Assembly: GCF_900167575.1 (NCBI RefSeq)
Contig: NZ_FUZP01000001.1
Span: 1,860,001-1,924,000, forward strand
Direction: 5' to 3'
DNA from: Okibacterium fritillariae
Lineage (GTDB): Bacteria; Actinomycetota; Actinomycetes; Actinomycetales; Microbacteriaceae
Length of the DNA: 64,000 bases
Shown here: positions 53,642 through 61,715 of the stretch, in pieces
Layout: each line of letters starts with the position of its first letter
How positions within the stretch are numbered: the first letter of the stretch is position 1
Notes under the pieces: generated by a model
What the model saw: the letters and a program-made list of their open reading frames with translations, nothing else
Databases searched by the model: none
What the model was told of the DNA's origin: nothing
Translations under genes and position numbers: made by a program

Positions 53642-54820
53642 TCAGCGGCGTCCTTCCGGGTGGAGCGGGCTGGCGGGCGGACCTGCGGTGGTCGAGGCGG
53701 CGGGTACAGCGGCGGATGATGTCGCGGGAGACGACGCGTGCGCACCGCCAGCTGCGGGCACGGCGCCGCGCTCGGCCTCGGCCTTCCGACGCGCCTCTTC
53801 TTCGGTGTAGGCAATCCACGCGGCGGCATTCTTTGCGTCACTGCGTCGGCGCCAGCGCAGCCACAGCCACACGAGCAGCGCGATCGCAGAGAGCACCAGC
53901 AGCCAGATGGGCCAGGCGATGGTGACGGTGTCACGACTGGTCGCGGGCAGGGGGCCGGGGTTCAAAGCATCCGCATCGATGACGGCCGCGAGCTTCACGT
54001 AAGGGTTGAGATAGGCGTACTGCCCGACACCCGTCACGTCGACCGTGACCGTGCGGGTCGAACCCGGCAGCATCTCGGTGAGTTCCTGTCGCTTCACCTC
54101 GCCGAGGGTCATGCCGAAGAGGCCGTTGACTCCTATGACGAGGTTCGCCCCGAGGGCCACGTTGCCCGCGTTCTTGAGCGTGAAGGTGAGGGTGGTGCTG
54201 CCGTCGAAGGGGTTGATCGAGGGGTTGTAGTGCGCCTCGAGCGACGAGATCGTCAGCGCGGGCTGCAGGTCACCGGGCACGCGCACGTAGACGCGGGTGG
54301 CGACGCGGCGGTCGACGAGCACCTGGCCCTCGGCGGATTGCACCGAGATGACGATGCCGGCAGCGTGGTCTCCGGGGCGGGCGTCGGCGGGGACGTCGAC
54401 CGTGAACGGGACGACCTGAGACGCACCGGGGTCGAGCGGGATGCTCATCTTCTTCTGGCCGCCCTCGAAGGTGACCCAGTTGCCGGCGTCGGTGACCGCG
54501 GCATCCGTGTCGAGCAGGCCGTAGGAGCCGTCCTCGGTGTTGTAGGCGTCGGTCGCGAACACCTGCATGGTCTGCGGCGTCGTGCCGGTGTTGCGCACGA
54601 GGTAGGAGTCTTCGAGGTGCTGACCCGGGGATGCCTGGTAGCTGAAACGTGAGCGGTCGTCTTGACCCTGCCCGTCGGAGGGCGTTCCGGAAATGCCGTC
54701 GGTGTCGTCGGCGTGAGCTGAGACGGCCCCCGTCGACAGCGAACCGCCCAGCAGCGCGAGCAGCAAAACGATCGTGGAGGCGGCGCGTGACGTGCGTCGG
54801 CTACGGGCAAAAATGGGCAC
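53642..54820 (-). CDS. DUF916 (WxL-interacting) membrane protein
   Basis: A 392-residue protein with a signal peptide (about 1-38), DUF916 domain (about 55-165: FSYQASPGQHLEDSYLVRN, and VPFTVDVPADARPGDHAAGI), a second beta domain (about 180-295), one transmembrane helix near 318-338 and a long basic and Ala-rich cytoplasmic tail. In Firmicutes, DUF916/DUF3324 proteins bind WxL proteins and peptidoglycan at the cell surface. The GTG at 54820 gives a clean signal peptide. A PHO-box-like repeat lies at 54863-54880. It heads the set DUF916-paralogue-sortase-fold-pstB. Confidence 0.78.
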   Translation of the reverse strand: MPIFARSRRTSRAASTIVLLLALLGGSLSTGAVSAHADDTDGISGTPSDGQGQDDRSRFSYQASPGQHLEDSYLVRNTGTTPQTMQVFATDAYNTEDGSYGLLDTDAAVTDAGNWVTFEGGQKKMSIPLDPGASQVVPFTVDVPADARPGDHAAGIVISVQSAEGQVLVDRRVATRVYVRVPGDLQPALTISSLEAHYNPSINPFDGSTTLTFTLKNAGNVALGANLVIGVNGLFGMTLGEVKRQELTEMLPGSTRTVTVDVTGVGQYAYLNPYVKLAAVIDADALNPGPLPATSRDTVTIAWPIWLLVLSAIALLVWLWLRWRRRSDAKNAAAWIAYTEEEARRKAEAERGAVPAAGGAHASSPATSSAAVPAASTTAGPPASPLHPEGRR

Positions 54821-54862
54821 AGTACATTCGTCCAAACGGAGTTGGCCCCGGTCTGGCCAAAT

Positions 54863-54880
54863 GTTGAACCAGACGTTAAC
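54863..54880 (-). promoter_or_regulatory. Candidate PHO box before the DUF916 gene
   Basis: On the minus strand GTTAACG and GTTCAAC are direct repeats 11 bases apart, the spacing of PhoP-binding PHO boxes in actinobacteria (consensus near GTTCACC per 11 bases). It lies about 43 bases before the GTG at 54820. A clear -10 was not found. Confidence 0.5.
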
Positions 54881-54940
54881 GGCCACGGGCCGGAGGCTAC
54901 AGGGTGCCCCCAGTGCGGGGGCGGAGGTGCAGGGAACGCA

Positions 54941-54976
54941 GGTGCGGGGGCGGCTCCGAAGAACCGCCCCCGCACC
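54941..54976 (-). terminator. Hairpin after the WxL-like gene
   Basis: Perfect 13-bp stem GGTGCGGGGGCGG with its complement around a ten-base loop, starting ten bases after the stop at 54986. No U-tract. It may end or weaken transcription before the DUF916 gene. Confidence 0.75.
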
Positions 54977-54985
54977 CCGGTGGGG

Positions 54986-56044
54986 CTACTTCGAGACGAG
55001 CGTGAGCGTCATCTTCGAGGTGTAGGTTCCCGCGGGCTTGTCACTCGGGGCGACGAACGTGAGCTCGCCTCCCAGCGTGAGGTTGGCCACGGCGGTGCCG
55101 GCTGCGCTCGTCGCGAAGGCGGCGGGGTAGACCGACGAACCGGCCTTCTGCTCGGCGCCCAGCGAGATGCCGGCGGGGGCTGCGACCGACGCGGACGGCT
55201 TGAGGCCGAGCTGCTTCTTGTCGATCGTGGCGTTGGCGGCGGCGTTGGTGAAGTCCGCGACCGTGGCCGTGAGGTCCCAGCCGGGCTTCGACGCCGCGCG
55301 GGCGTCGGCCACCGTGAAGGCGGGCAGGGTGCCCGTGGCGGTCGAGACACCGTCGACGACCGTCGCGTTGCCGATGGTCGCCTTGGCGCCGGCGGGAACG
55401 TTCAGGCTGAGGGCGCCATCGGTCGGGGCCGGAACGACGGCCTCGAGGTCGATGTCACCGGTCTGGGCGCCGGCCGGCGGATCGGTGGGGGTCGTGGTGC
55501 CCGTGGGCTCCTGGACCGTCCAGTTGCCGGTTCCCTTTTCGACCGTGATGGGAGCGTAGAACACACCCGACTTGGCGAGGGCGACACCGTTGTAGATGAG
55601 GCACGCCATGCCGAGCGAGTACTCGCCACCGTTGGCCTTGACCTGGCTGGCCGATCCGAGGATCTGGCCGCTCAGCTTCGCCGGGAACTGCTGGACTTCC
55701 TTGTTGCTGCCGGGGATGAAGCCACCGTCGGCGTAGGCGGTCCAGGCGCTGATGGTGCGCTCCTGGCCACGCGGCGCGATGAACGTGCGGGTGGACTCGG
55801 TGTCGGGCGAGCACTGGAAGCGGCCGTAGGCGTCGGTGGCGGAACCGACACCGATGAGCTCGGCATCCCAGTCGTGGACGGTGCCGGCGGGGAAACGCGT
55901 CTCTTCACCGGCGTCGTAGATGTAGACCTCGGCGTCGGAGCCGTTGAGTCCGGATGCAGCCGAAGCTGCCGTGACCGAAGCTCCGATGAGCGATGCGGCC
56001 ATGACGCCCACCGCGGCGACGCGGATGGCGGTTTTGTTCAACAT
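54986..56044 (-). CDS. Secreted WxL-like surface protein
   Basis: A 352-residue exported protein: signal peptide (1-29), an N-terminal part of about 160 residues with several Cys, and a C-terminal domain (about 195-352) with GTLPAFTVADARAASKPGWDL, then TATVADFTN, ending TSKMTLTLVSK. This matches the architecture of WxL-type domains (G-x-LP-x-x-V-x-D-R then W-x-L), with W-D-L as the first WxL motif; a second Trp motif is missing. WxL domains attach noncovalently to the cell wall and pair with DUF916 proteins, which agrees with the next gene. ATG at 56044 follows GAAAGG. Confidence 0.75.
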   Translation of the reverse strand: MLNKTAIRVAAVGVMAASLIGASVTAASAASGLNGSDAEVYIYDAGEETRFPAGTVHDWDAELIGVGSATDAYGRFQCSPDTESTRTFIAPRGQERTISAWTAYADGGFIPGSNKEVQQFPAKLSGQILGSASQVKANGGEYSLGMACLIYNGVALAKSGVFYAPITVEKGTGNWTVQEPTGTTTPTDPPAGAQTGDIDLEAVVPAPTDGALSLNVPAGAKATIGNATVVDGVSTATGTLPAFTVADARAASKPGWDLTATVADFTNAAANATIDKKQLGLKPSASVAAPAGISLGAEQKAGSSVYPAAFATSAAGTAVANLTLGGELTFVAPSDKPAGTYTSKMTLTLVSK

Positions 56045-56074
56045 GATTGCCTTTCTGGGCAGAGGTGGAGCGGG

Positions 56075-57157
56075 TTAGGAGAGGTTGGCGCGCAGGGGGA
56101 CGGTGCTGGAGGGAGCGAGGAAACCGAACTTCTTCTTGACGGCACCCGAGGTGGCTGCGCCGGAGTTGAAGTTGGTGAGGCTCTTCGTCTTGGTGCTGTC
56201 GACGAGGGCCGCGAGGGCGGGGTCGTACTTGGGGTTGGTCGAGTCGATGCGGGCCTGCTCGACGACGACGTAGGTGTCGCGACCCCACGTGGTGTTGGCG
56301 TAGAACGGCGCGTTCGGGGCGATTGCGGCACCGGTGCCGGTGGTCGGTGCGACCGAGCCCTGCGTCGAACCCAGGACGGCGTTGCCGGTGCGGTTCTGGC
56401 CGGCACCCGACTTCTGGGCCACCCAGCTGGCGACCGAGAAGGGGATGATCTGGCCGTCGCCGGTCAGCACGGTGCCGTCGTTCTCAGCGAAACCGGGCTG
56501 CTGCACGCAGGAGCCGAGCGTCGGGTTGCCAATGGCGGTCAGGAAGAACTTGCGCGTGCCGGAGGCGGCCTGCGGAAGGACGGGCGTGACGGGCACGCCG
56601 CCGACCGACGTGACGGTGCACTCGTAGACCTGCTTGAGCGTCGCGGCGCTCAGCTGGTCGAGGCCCGCACCCTGGTAGGCGTAGGAGACGGCGTCGCGGC
56701 CGAACGGGATGTAGGCGAGGGCGCCGTTATTGTTCGCCAGCGCACCGGGGCCCGAGGAGGAACGAGCGATGTCGACCTGGCCGGGGATGGCGACTGCGGG
56801 CGTGGTGTTGCCCGAGACGCTGAAGTTTCCACCGTCGATCGAGCGGCTGAGCGCCTTGACGCCGTCGCCGGAGCCGGCGGGACGAGCGAAGTAGGCTCCA
56901 CCCGACTTGGCCTGGATGGCGGAGGAACCGAATGCGTCGAACGATCCGATGGTGTTGCCGTTGGCGGTCACGCGCACGTTGGAGCCCGTGATCGTGGTGC
57001 CGTTGGCGAGGGCGTTACCGGCATCCTGCAGGGTGTCCGAGCCGACCAGCACGTAGCTGTTCGACACCGGGTCGGCGTTGGCGGGTGTAGCGAGCGCGAG
57101 ACCAGCGACGGCCACGCCCAGGGCTGCGCAAAGCGCAACAGCCTTCTTCGTCTTCAC
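56075..57157 (-). CDS. Small secreted PstS-like phosphate-binding protein
   Basis: A 360-residue exported protein with a signal peptide (1-28, ATPANA-DP) and the segment VLVGSDTLQDAGNALANG, which resembles the G-S-D/S-T phosphate loop of PstS-family proteins of actinobacteria; FTLK-type hinge residues continue as in periplasmic-binding-fold proteins. No lipobox Cys and no C-terminal helix, so it may be released or held by partners. GTG at 57157 follows GAAAGGAAA. It is 30 bases before the WxL-like gene. Confidence 0.75.
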   Translation of the reverse strand: MKTKKAVALCAALGVAVAGLALATPANADPVSNSYVLVGSDTLQDAGNALANGTTITGSNVRVTANGNTIGSFDAFGSSAIQAKSGGAYFARPAGSGDGVKALSRSIDGGNFSVSGNTTPAVAIPGQVDIARSSSGPGALANNNGALAYIPFGRDAVSYAYQGAGLDQLSAATLKQVYECTVTSVGGVPVTPVLPQAASGTRKFFLTAIGNPTLGSCVQQPGFAENDGTVLTGDGQIIPFSVASWVAQKSGAGQNRTGNAVLGSTQGSVAPTTGTGAAIAPNAPFYANTTWGRDTYVVVEQARIDSTNPKYDPALAALVDSTKTKSLTNFNSGAATSGAVKKKFGFLAPSSTVPLRANLS

Positions 57158-57266
57158 TGCGTTTCCTTTCGGGAGGGTTTTTCGACCGATGCTCGGAGAA
57201 GCAGGGCCGACTCGGCGTCGATTCCGCCGGCGGCGGGTTGTTCGACGGGGTCCAAGAGTGTGGGCA

Positions 57267-59894
57267 TCAGAAGCGGCGTCTGAGGCGGGAGAGGAGCGGC
57301 ACCGCGAGGGCGGAGGCCAGTCCGGTGAGCACGCCGACGGGCACGGCGAAGCCGATCGAGCCGAGGGCGGGGTCATCGGGCGTGATGGGGCCGCGGAGGT
57401 CGGCGGCCAGGTCCCCCGTGGCGGAGGGGTCGGTGCTCGCGGAGGCCGCATCGGCCGAGCCGCCCGTCGAACCGGTGTTGGCGAACGAGCCCGTGGGCGC
57501 GCCATCACCGAGGCCCGAGCCGTCCATGGTCGGGCTCCCGTCCGAGCCAGCACCGGTGGGGGTTTCGGCGGGCGGCCAGCCACCTGATTGGATGGCGGCG
57601 GCGGCGCGCACGGCCTGGTCCTGCCACCCGGCCGGGATGGGTGCGTAGCCAGCGGGCAGCGTTCCGTTGTCGGTGCCGGGGTTCTGCCCCGTGGTGGCGG
57701 CATAGCGGATGAACGCGGCGTAGTCGGCGCGCTGGGCCTCGTCGGCGATCGACGGGGAGGCGGCGGCGTAGACCGGCATGGCCAGCGGGTAGGCCGTCGG
57801 CGCACCCTTCGCCTGCTCGCCGGCGGGGTCGTATTCGTAGACCTGCGCCTGCGTGGCCGTGGGCGTCATGGCCGCGGCGGCGGCGGTCAGCGACTCGCTC
57901 GTGGGCGACACGAACTGGCCGGCCGGGTTCAGCAGGGATGCCTGCACCACCTGGTACTTGGCGGCCGACGCCGTGTCGGTCAGCCCGAGCACGCGCTGGT
58001 AGCCCGTGAGGTTGCGGATGCTCTTGCCGTACTTCGGCGGCGCGGACTGCGGGTCCCAGGCCCCGAGCGTCTGACCGTCGCCGCGGAGCGTGAGGTAGGC
58101 GCCCGTGTCGAGGTCGTTCGTGTAGGGCCGCCACGTGACGAGGTTGACCACGCCACCCGTGGTCGGCGATTCGGGCTGCTCGACGGGGTCGGCCTTCGGC
58201 GCGTCGTCGCGCGGGTAGCTGAGGCCCGTGCCCGTGGGGTTCTTCGTGCTGGAGGTCGAGCTGTAGGGGTTGACGACCATGCCGTAGGGGTCGGGGGTGC
58301 CGTCGAGGAAGGCCCGGGCGTCGGCATCCGCCATCACGTAACGCCACAGCTGGTAGAGGGCATCCGATCGGCCCTGGGGCACGAGCAGGTCGGAGAGCGA
58401 CGGGCTGACGAGCGACTCGGATTTCCAGTCAGCGTCGTTGATCGCCAGGAAGTCGGGGTCGAACGTGAGGTTGCGGGCGTTCTTGCCGGGCTTCGCGGTG
58501 CTCTCGAAACCGAGGTGCTTCTTGTCGGCGAGGGTCGGCAGCGCGTCGAGGTAGGAGTTGGTGAGCAGCTTGGCGACGAGGCGTGGCGTGAGCTTCATGC
58601 TGTCGTAGGGCAGACCCGTCTTGGCCAGGATGGCGGGCGGCGTGGTGCCGTTGTCGACGGGTTGGCGGTCGATGGCGAACGACACCGAGACGCCGGCGAG
58701 GGCGACGGGCGCATAGGCGAGCGAATCCTCGACCTTCTCCCCGTCGGGGCCGGCCAGCGGGCGGGAGGTCAGGGCGAGGGCCGAAGCATCCGGTGACAGG
58801 CTGGCCGATTGCAGGGCGTCGGACTCGGTGCCCGCGCTCATCGTGTAGGTCGCGCCACCCTGCGCGCCGCAGAGGGTGGGCTGCCACGAGGCCACGGCGC
58901 CCGCGACGAGCTCCGAGCCAGAAAGCTGACGTTCGGCCTGGCCGAGCTCGCACGAGATGCCGAGGGGCTTGAAGTCCATGCGGAACGCGATGCGGTGCTT
59001 CCAGTTGTCGGCGAAGAGGCCCGATTTGGTGACGTGCTGTTCGCCGGCATCGTGGGTTCCTCGCGGCACGACGACGAGCCAGCAGGCCTTGCCCTTCTTC
59101 GAGCCGTCGGCCTGCGCGACGGGGTTGCCGCAGCCCAGACCGGATGATTGCAGCGCGGTCTGCACCTCGAACTTGGCCGAGCCGTTGCCGCCGGAACCCG
59201 AGCCGGCCCACTTGACCTCGTTGGAGGTGTAGGGGCCGAAGAACTCGTTCTGGTTCACGTTGACGTCGACCTGTTTGCCGTCGACGATGCTCGACACGAC
59301 CTTGCCATCGACCGAGCGGAACGGGATCGACGAGTAGGCGGGGCGGAGGACACCCTGGCCGGGAACCGTGTACTGCTTATCGGCCGCGTCGACGTTCTTG
59401 TCGTCCATGGCGTTGTCGCGCGTGGCACCCGGGGCGTTGAAGGCGCCGTACTGGCAGGTCGTGCGGTCGGGCACCGGGATGCTCGACGCGGGGTCGTCGC
59501 CCCAGCACTGCATGATCTGCAAGAAGTTCTCGCCGCCCGTGTCGCCCGAGGGCACCGTGGACTGCTTGCCGCCGGTCCAGCTGACGGTCACGCCCTGCGC
59601 CACGAGCTCGTCGGTCTGCGAGACCGTGACCTTCAGGTCGGGGAACGGCGCGTTGGCGATGTCGATGTCCTGCTCGGCGGCCGCGATGGTGACGGGCCCC
59701 TTGGCGTCGGCGTGGGCGCTCGAGACGGGCGCGATGGTGTTCGACAGCAGCAGCACACCCGTGACCGCGAAGCCCACGACCGCTCCGAAACCGAGCGAAC
59801 CTCGGGTGAACAGACCGGTGCGCGGGGATGTCTGAGCGGCGCTGTTGCGACGCGAGACGAGGCGCCGGGCGGCGGCTGAGCGGGTGTGTGTCAC
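57267..59894 (-). CDS. Large membrane-anchored PstS-like surface protein
   Basis: An 875-residue protein with a basic N-terminus, signal/anchor helix (about 35-57), a large extracellular region, and a C-terminal helix (about 846-868) with a RLRRRF stop-transfer. The second half contains PstS-like segments (LTPRLVAKLLTNSYLDALP, FIRYAATTGQNPG then LPAGYAPIP, the end pattern of PstS proteins). The first 300 residues are of unknown fold with paired Cys. It probably binds phosphate or an organic phosphate. GTG at 59894, with a tandem PHO box and -10 upstream. Genes downstream follow at short distances. Confidence 0.7.
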   Translation of the reverse strand: MTHTRSAAARRLVSRRNSAAQTSPRTGLFTRGSLGFGAVVGFAVTGVLLLSNTIAPVSSAHADAKGPVTIAAAEQDIDIANAPFPDLKVTVSQTDELVAQGVTVSWTGGKQSTVPSGDTGGENFLQIMQCWGDDPASSIPVPDRTTCQYGAFNAPGATRDNAMDDKNVDAADKQYTVPGQGVLRPAYSSIPFRSVDGKVVSSIVDGKQVDVNVNQNEFFGPYTSNEVKWAGSGSGGNGSAKFEVQTALQSSGLGCGNPVAQADGSKKGKACWLVVVPRGTHDAGEQHVTKSGLFADNWKHRIAFRMDFKPLGISCELGQAERQLSGSELVAGAVASWQPTLCGAQGGATYTMSAGTESDALQSASLSPDASALALTSRPLAGPDGEKVEDSLAYAPVALAGVSVSFAIDRQPVDNGTTPPAILAKTGLPYDSMKLTPRLVAKLLTNSYLDALPTLADKKHLGFESTAKPGKNARNLTFDPDFLAINDADWKSESLVSPSLSDLLVPQGRSDALYQLWRYVMADADARAFLDGTPDPYGMVVNPYSSTSSTKNPTGTGLSYPRDDAPKADPVEQPESPTTGGVVNLVTWRPYTNDLDTGAYLTLRGDGQTLGAWDPQSAPPKYGKSIRNLTGYQRVLGLTDTASAAKYQVVQASLLNPAGQFVSPTSESLTAAAAAMTPTATQAQVYEYDPAGEQAKGAPTAYPLAMPVYAAASPSIADEAQRADYAAFIRYAATTGQNPGTDNGTLPAGYAPIPAGWQDQAVRAAAAIQSGGWPPAETPTGAGSDGSPTMDGSGLGDGAPTGSFANTGSTGGSADAASASTDPSATGDLAADLRGPITPDDPALGSIGFAVPVGVLTGLASALAVPLLSRLRRRF

Positions 59895-59942
59895 GGGGTG
59901 TACTCCAGATGCTGTGGCCAGAACGGGGCCGATGAGAACGAA

Positions 59943-59984
59943 ATTATGGGCGGTTCGTGTCCGCCAGATGAACGCGTGCGGAAC
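59943..59984 (-). promoter_or_regulatory. Tandem PHO box plus -10 before the large PstS-like gene
   Basis: On the minus strand GTTCCGCACGC (74-84) and GTTCATCTGGC (63-73, both in the 59900s) are adjacent 11-bp direct repeats; GTTC heads each. A -10 CATAAT (59943-59948) lies 14 bases after the second repeat. The start at 59894 would have a leader of about 40 bases. The arrangement fits PhoP-activated promoters, where the box covers the -35 region. Confidence 0.65.
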
Positions 59985-60012
59985 GAGCCATCTCCGCAGG
60001 CTGACGCTTGCC

Positions 60013-60046
60013 GCGGGTGCCTCCCCCGACCAGGGGGCACACCCGC
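60013..60046 (-). terminator. Hairpin after pstS
   Basis: Stem GCGGGTG (60013-60019) with CACCCGC (60040-60046) and an inner CCCCC/GGGGG helix; located 17 bases after the pstS stop. It separates the pstCAS unit from the PHO-box promoter that follows. Confidence 0.75.
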
Positions 60047-60062
60047 GACAGCGTCGTGGGGC

Positions 60063-61715
60063 CTAGCGGGCGCGCTTCAACCGGCGCGACAGGAACGGGG
60101 GCAGAACGATGGCACCGAGCAGCAGGATGCCGGCGGCCAGCATGCCGTTCTGGGCCCACCCCCAGCCCTCGTCGGGCAGGTCGAACGCCGTGGCAACGGC
60201 CGAGCCGCCCGTGCCGCCGCCCGAAACCAGGGCACCGTTGGCGTCATAGACGGCTTCACCCGTCGCGCCACCCGCGGTTCCGGCATCCGTGCCGGCTCCC
60301 GCTCCCCCGTCGGTGGCCGCACCCGCGCCGCCCGCACCCGTGGTGCCGCCCTTACCGCCCGTTGCCGAGCCGCCCGTGCCGCCACCGGTGGTCGCGGTGT
60401 CTTCCTTGGCGCCGGCCGTGCCCGTCGTGCACTGGTTCGGGCCCTGCTTGTCGCAATCGGCCGGCTGGGCCGCCGTGGCCGCGAGCTGGTTGTTGCCCGG
60501 CGAGTCACCGGGCTTGAAGGTGGGGTTGTTGCACTTGTTGATGTCCACGCCCGAAGCATCCGCACCCGGAATGCGCTTGATCTGCTCGAAACCGGCGAGC
60601 ACGAGGTTCATGGGCAGCGGCGAATAGCCGAGCGCCGAGGCCTGCTGTTGGCCCTCGCACAGCATGTAGTTCGCGAACGCGCCGAGCGTCTTGCCCTTCT
60701 CGACGGTGACCGAGTTGGTGGTGGCCGTCGGCACGATCATGTAGGAGTAGCTCGAGAGCGGGTAGGTGCGCTTGTCGCCGTTGTTGTAGACGCCGTCGAG
60801 GATCTGCGTGAGGTAATCGGCCGAACCCTGGTTGGTGTTGATCTGCGCCTGCAGGAGCGCGACCGCGACCGAGGATGCCGTGGGCTCGACGTAGTAGCCG
60901 GCCTTGTTGAGCACCTTGGCGACCGGGAAGCCGGACTTCATGGCGTAGGAGTACTCGACGTAGGTGATGGCGCCCTCGCCGTAGCCCTGCTTGACGAAGC
61001 CCGAGACGCCGAGCGAACCGTTCTGGCCCTTGGCGTTGCCCGTGACGGGGTACTGAGACGTGAGGCCGCAGGGCGTCGTGCGACCGGCGACCTTGCAGAA
61101 GGCATCCCACAGGCCCGGGTACTGCTTCGACATCCAGAGCGTGAACTGGGCGGTCGAGCCGGAGCCGTCGGAACGCACCACGGGGATGATCTTCTTGTCC
61201 GGCATGGCGAGGCCCGGGTTGTCCTGCGCGATCTGCGGGTCGTTCCAGTTGGTGATGACGCCCGTGAAGATCTTGGTGACGGTCTCGCCGCCGAGGCGCA
61301 GGTTGGTGACCTTCTTGCCCGCGATCTTGAGGTTGTACATGAAGGATGTTCCGCCGGCCACGATGGGCATGTAGGCGAACCCGGTCGTGGGCTTCTCGGG
61401 GGCCGAGCCATCCTCGGGCTTCGACTGGAACGGGATCTCGGAGACGGCGTAGTCGACGCGCTGGTTGATGAAGTCCTGGCGGCCGGCCGACGAGCCGACG
61501 CCCGAGTAGTTGATGGTCATGCTGTAGTTCGAGGCCACGTTCTTGCGCCACTGGTCGAGGGCGTTCTGCGACCACGTCGAACCCGAACCCGTGATGGGCG
61601 TCCAGGAGGCGGCGAGAGCCGGGGCGGCGCCCTGCCCACCGATCAGCCCGATGAGGAGGAACGCGGCGGCGAGGCCGGCGACGAGAATGCGGATGGTGCG
61701 GGTGAAGCGCGTCAC
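60063..61715 (-). CDS. pstS: Phosphate-binding protein PstS with C-terminal membrane anchor
   Basis: A 550-residue PstS. Signal peptide (about 1-36) without a lipobox Cys, then the periplasmic-binding fold (about 38-395): ITGSGSTWSQNALDQW (phosphate loop), VVRSDGSGSTAQFTLW, and FTGVITNWNDPQIA. A Gly/Thr/Ala spacer with several Cys (about 410-510) leads to a transmembrane helix (about 524-543) and a basic tail. So the protein is membrane-tethered at the C-terminus rather than lipid-anchored at the N-terminus. Its ATG overlaps the pstA stop by four bases. Confidence 0.9.
   Translation of the reverse strand: MTRFTRTIRILVAGLAAAFLLIGLIGGQGAAPALAASWTPITGSGSTWSQNALDQWRKNVASNYSMTINYSGVGSSAGRQDFINQRVDYAVSEIPFQSKPEDGSAPEKPTTGFAYMPIVAGGTSFMYNLKIAGKKVTNLRLGGETVTKIFTGVITNWNDPQIAQDNPGLAMPDKKIIPVVRSDGSGSTAQFTLWMSKQYPGLWDAFCKVAGRTTPCGLTSQYPVTGNAKGQNGSLGVSGFVKQGYGEGAITYVEYSYAMKSGFPVAKVLNKAGYYVEPTASSVAVALLQAQINTNQGSADYLTQILDGVYNNGDKRTYPLSSYSYMIVPTATTNSVTVEKGKTLGAFANYMLCEGQQQASALGYSPLPMNLVLAGFEQIKRIPGADASGVDINKCNNPTFKPGDSPGNNQLAATAAQPADCDKQGPNQCTTGTAGAKEDTATTGGGTGGSATGGKGGTTGAGGAGAATDGGAGAGTDAGTAGGATGEAVYDANGALVSGGGTGGSAVATAFDLPDEGWGWAQNGMLAAGILLLGAIVLPPFLSRRLKRAR

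Noticed and set aside
56075-57157. C-terminal sorting signal or lipobox on the small PstS-like protein
   Set aside because: No LPXTG-like motif, C-terminal helix or lipobox Cys; the protein simply ends after ...VPLRANLS.
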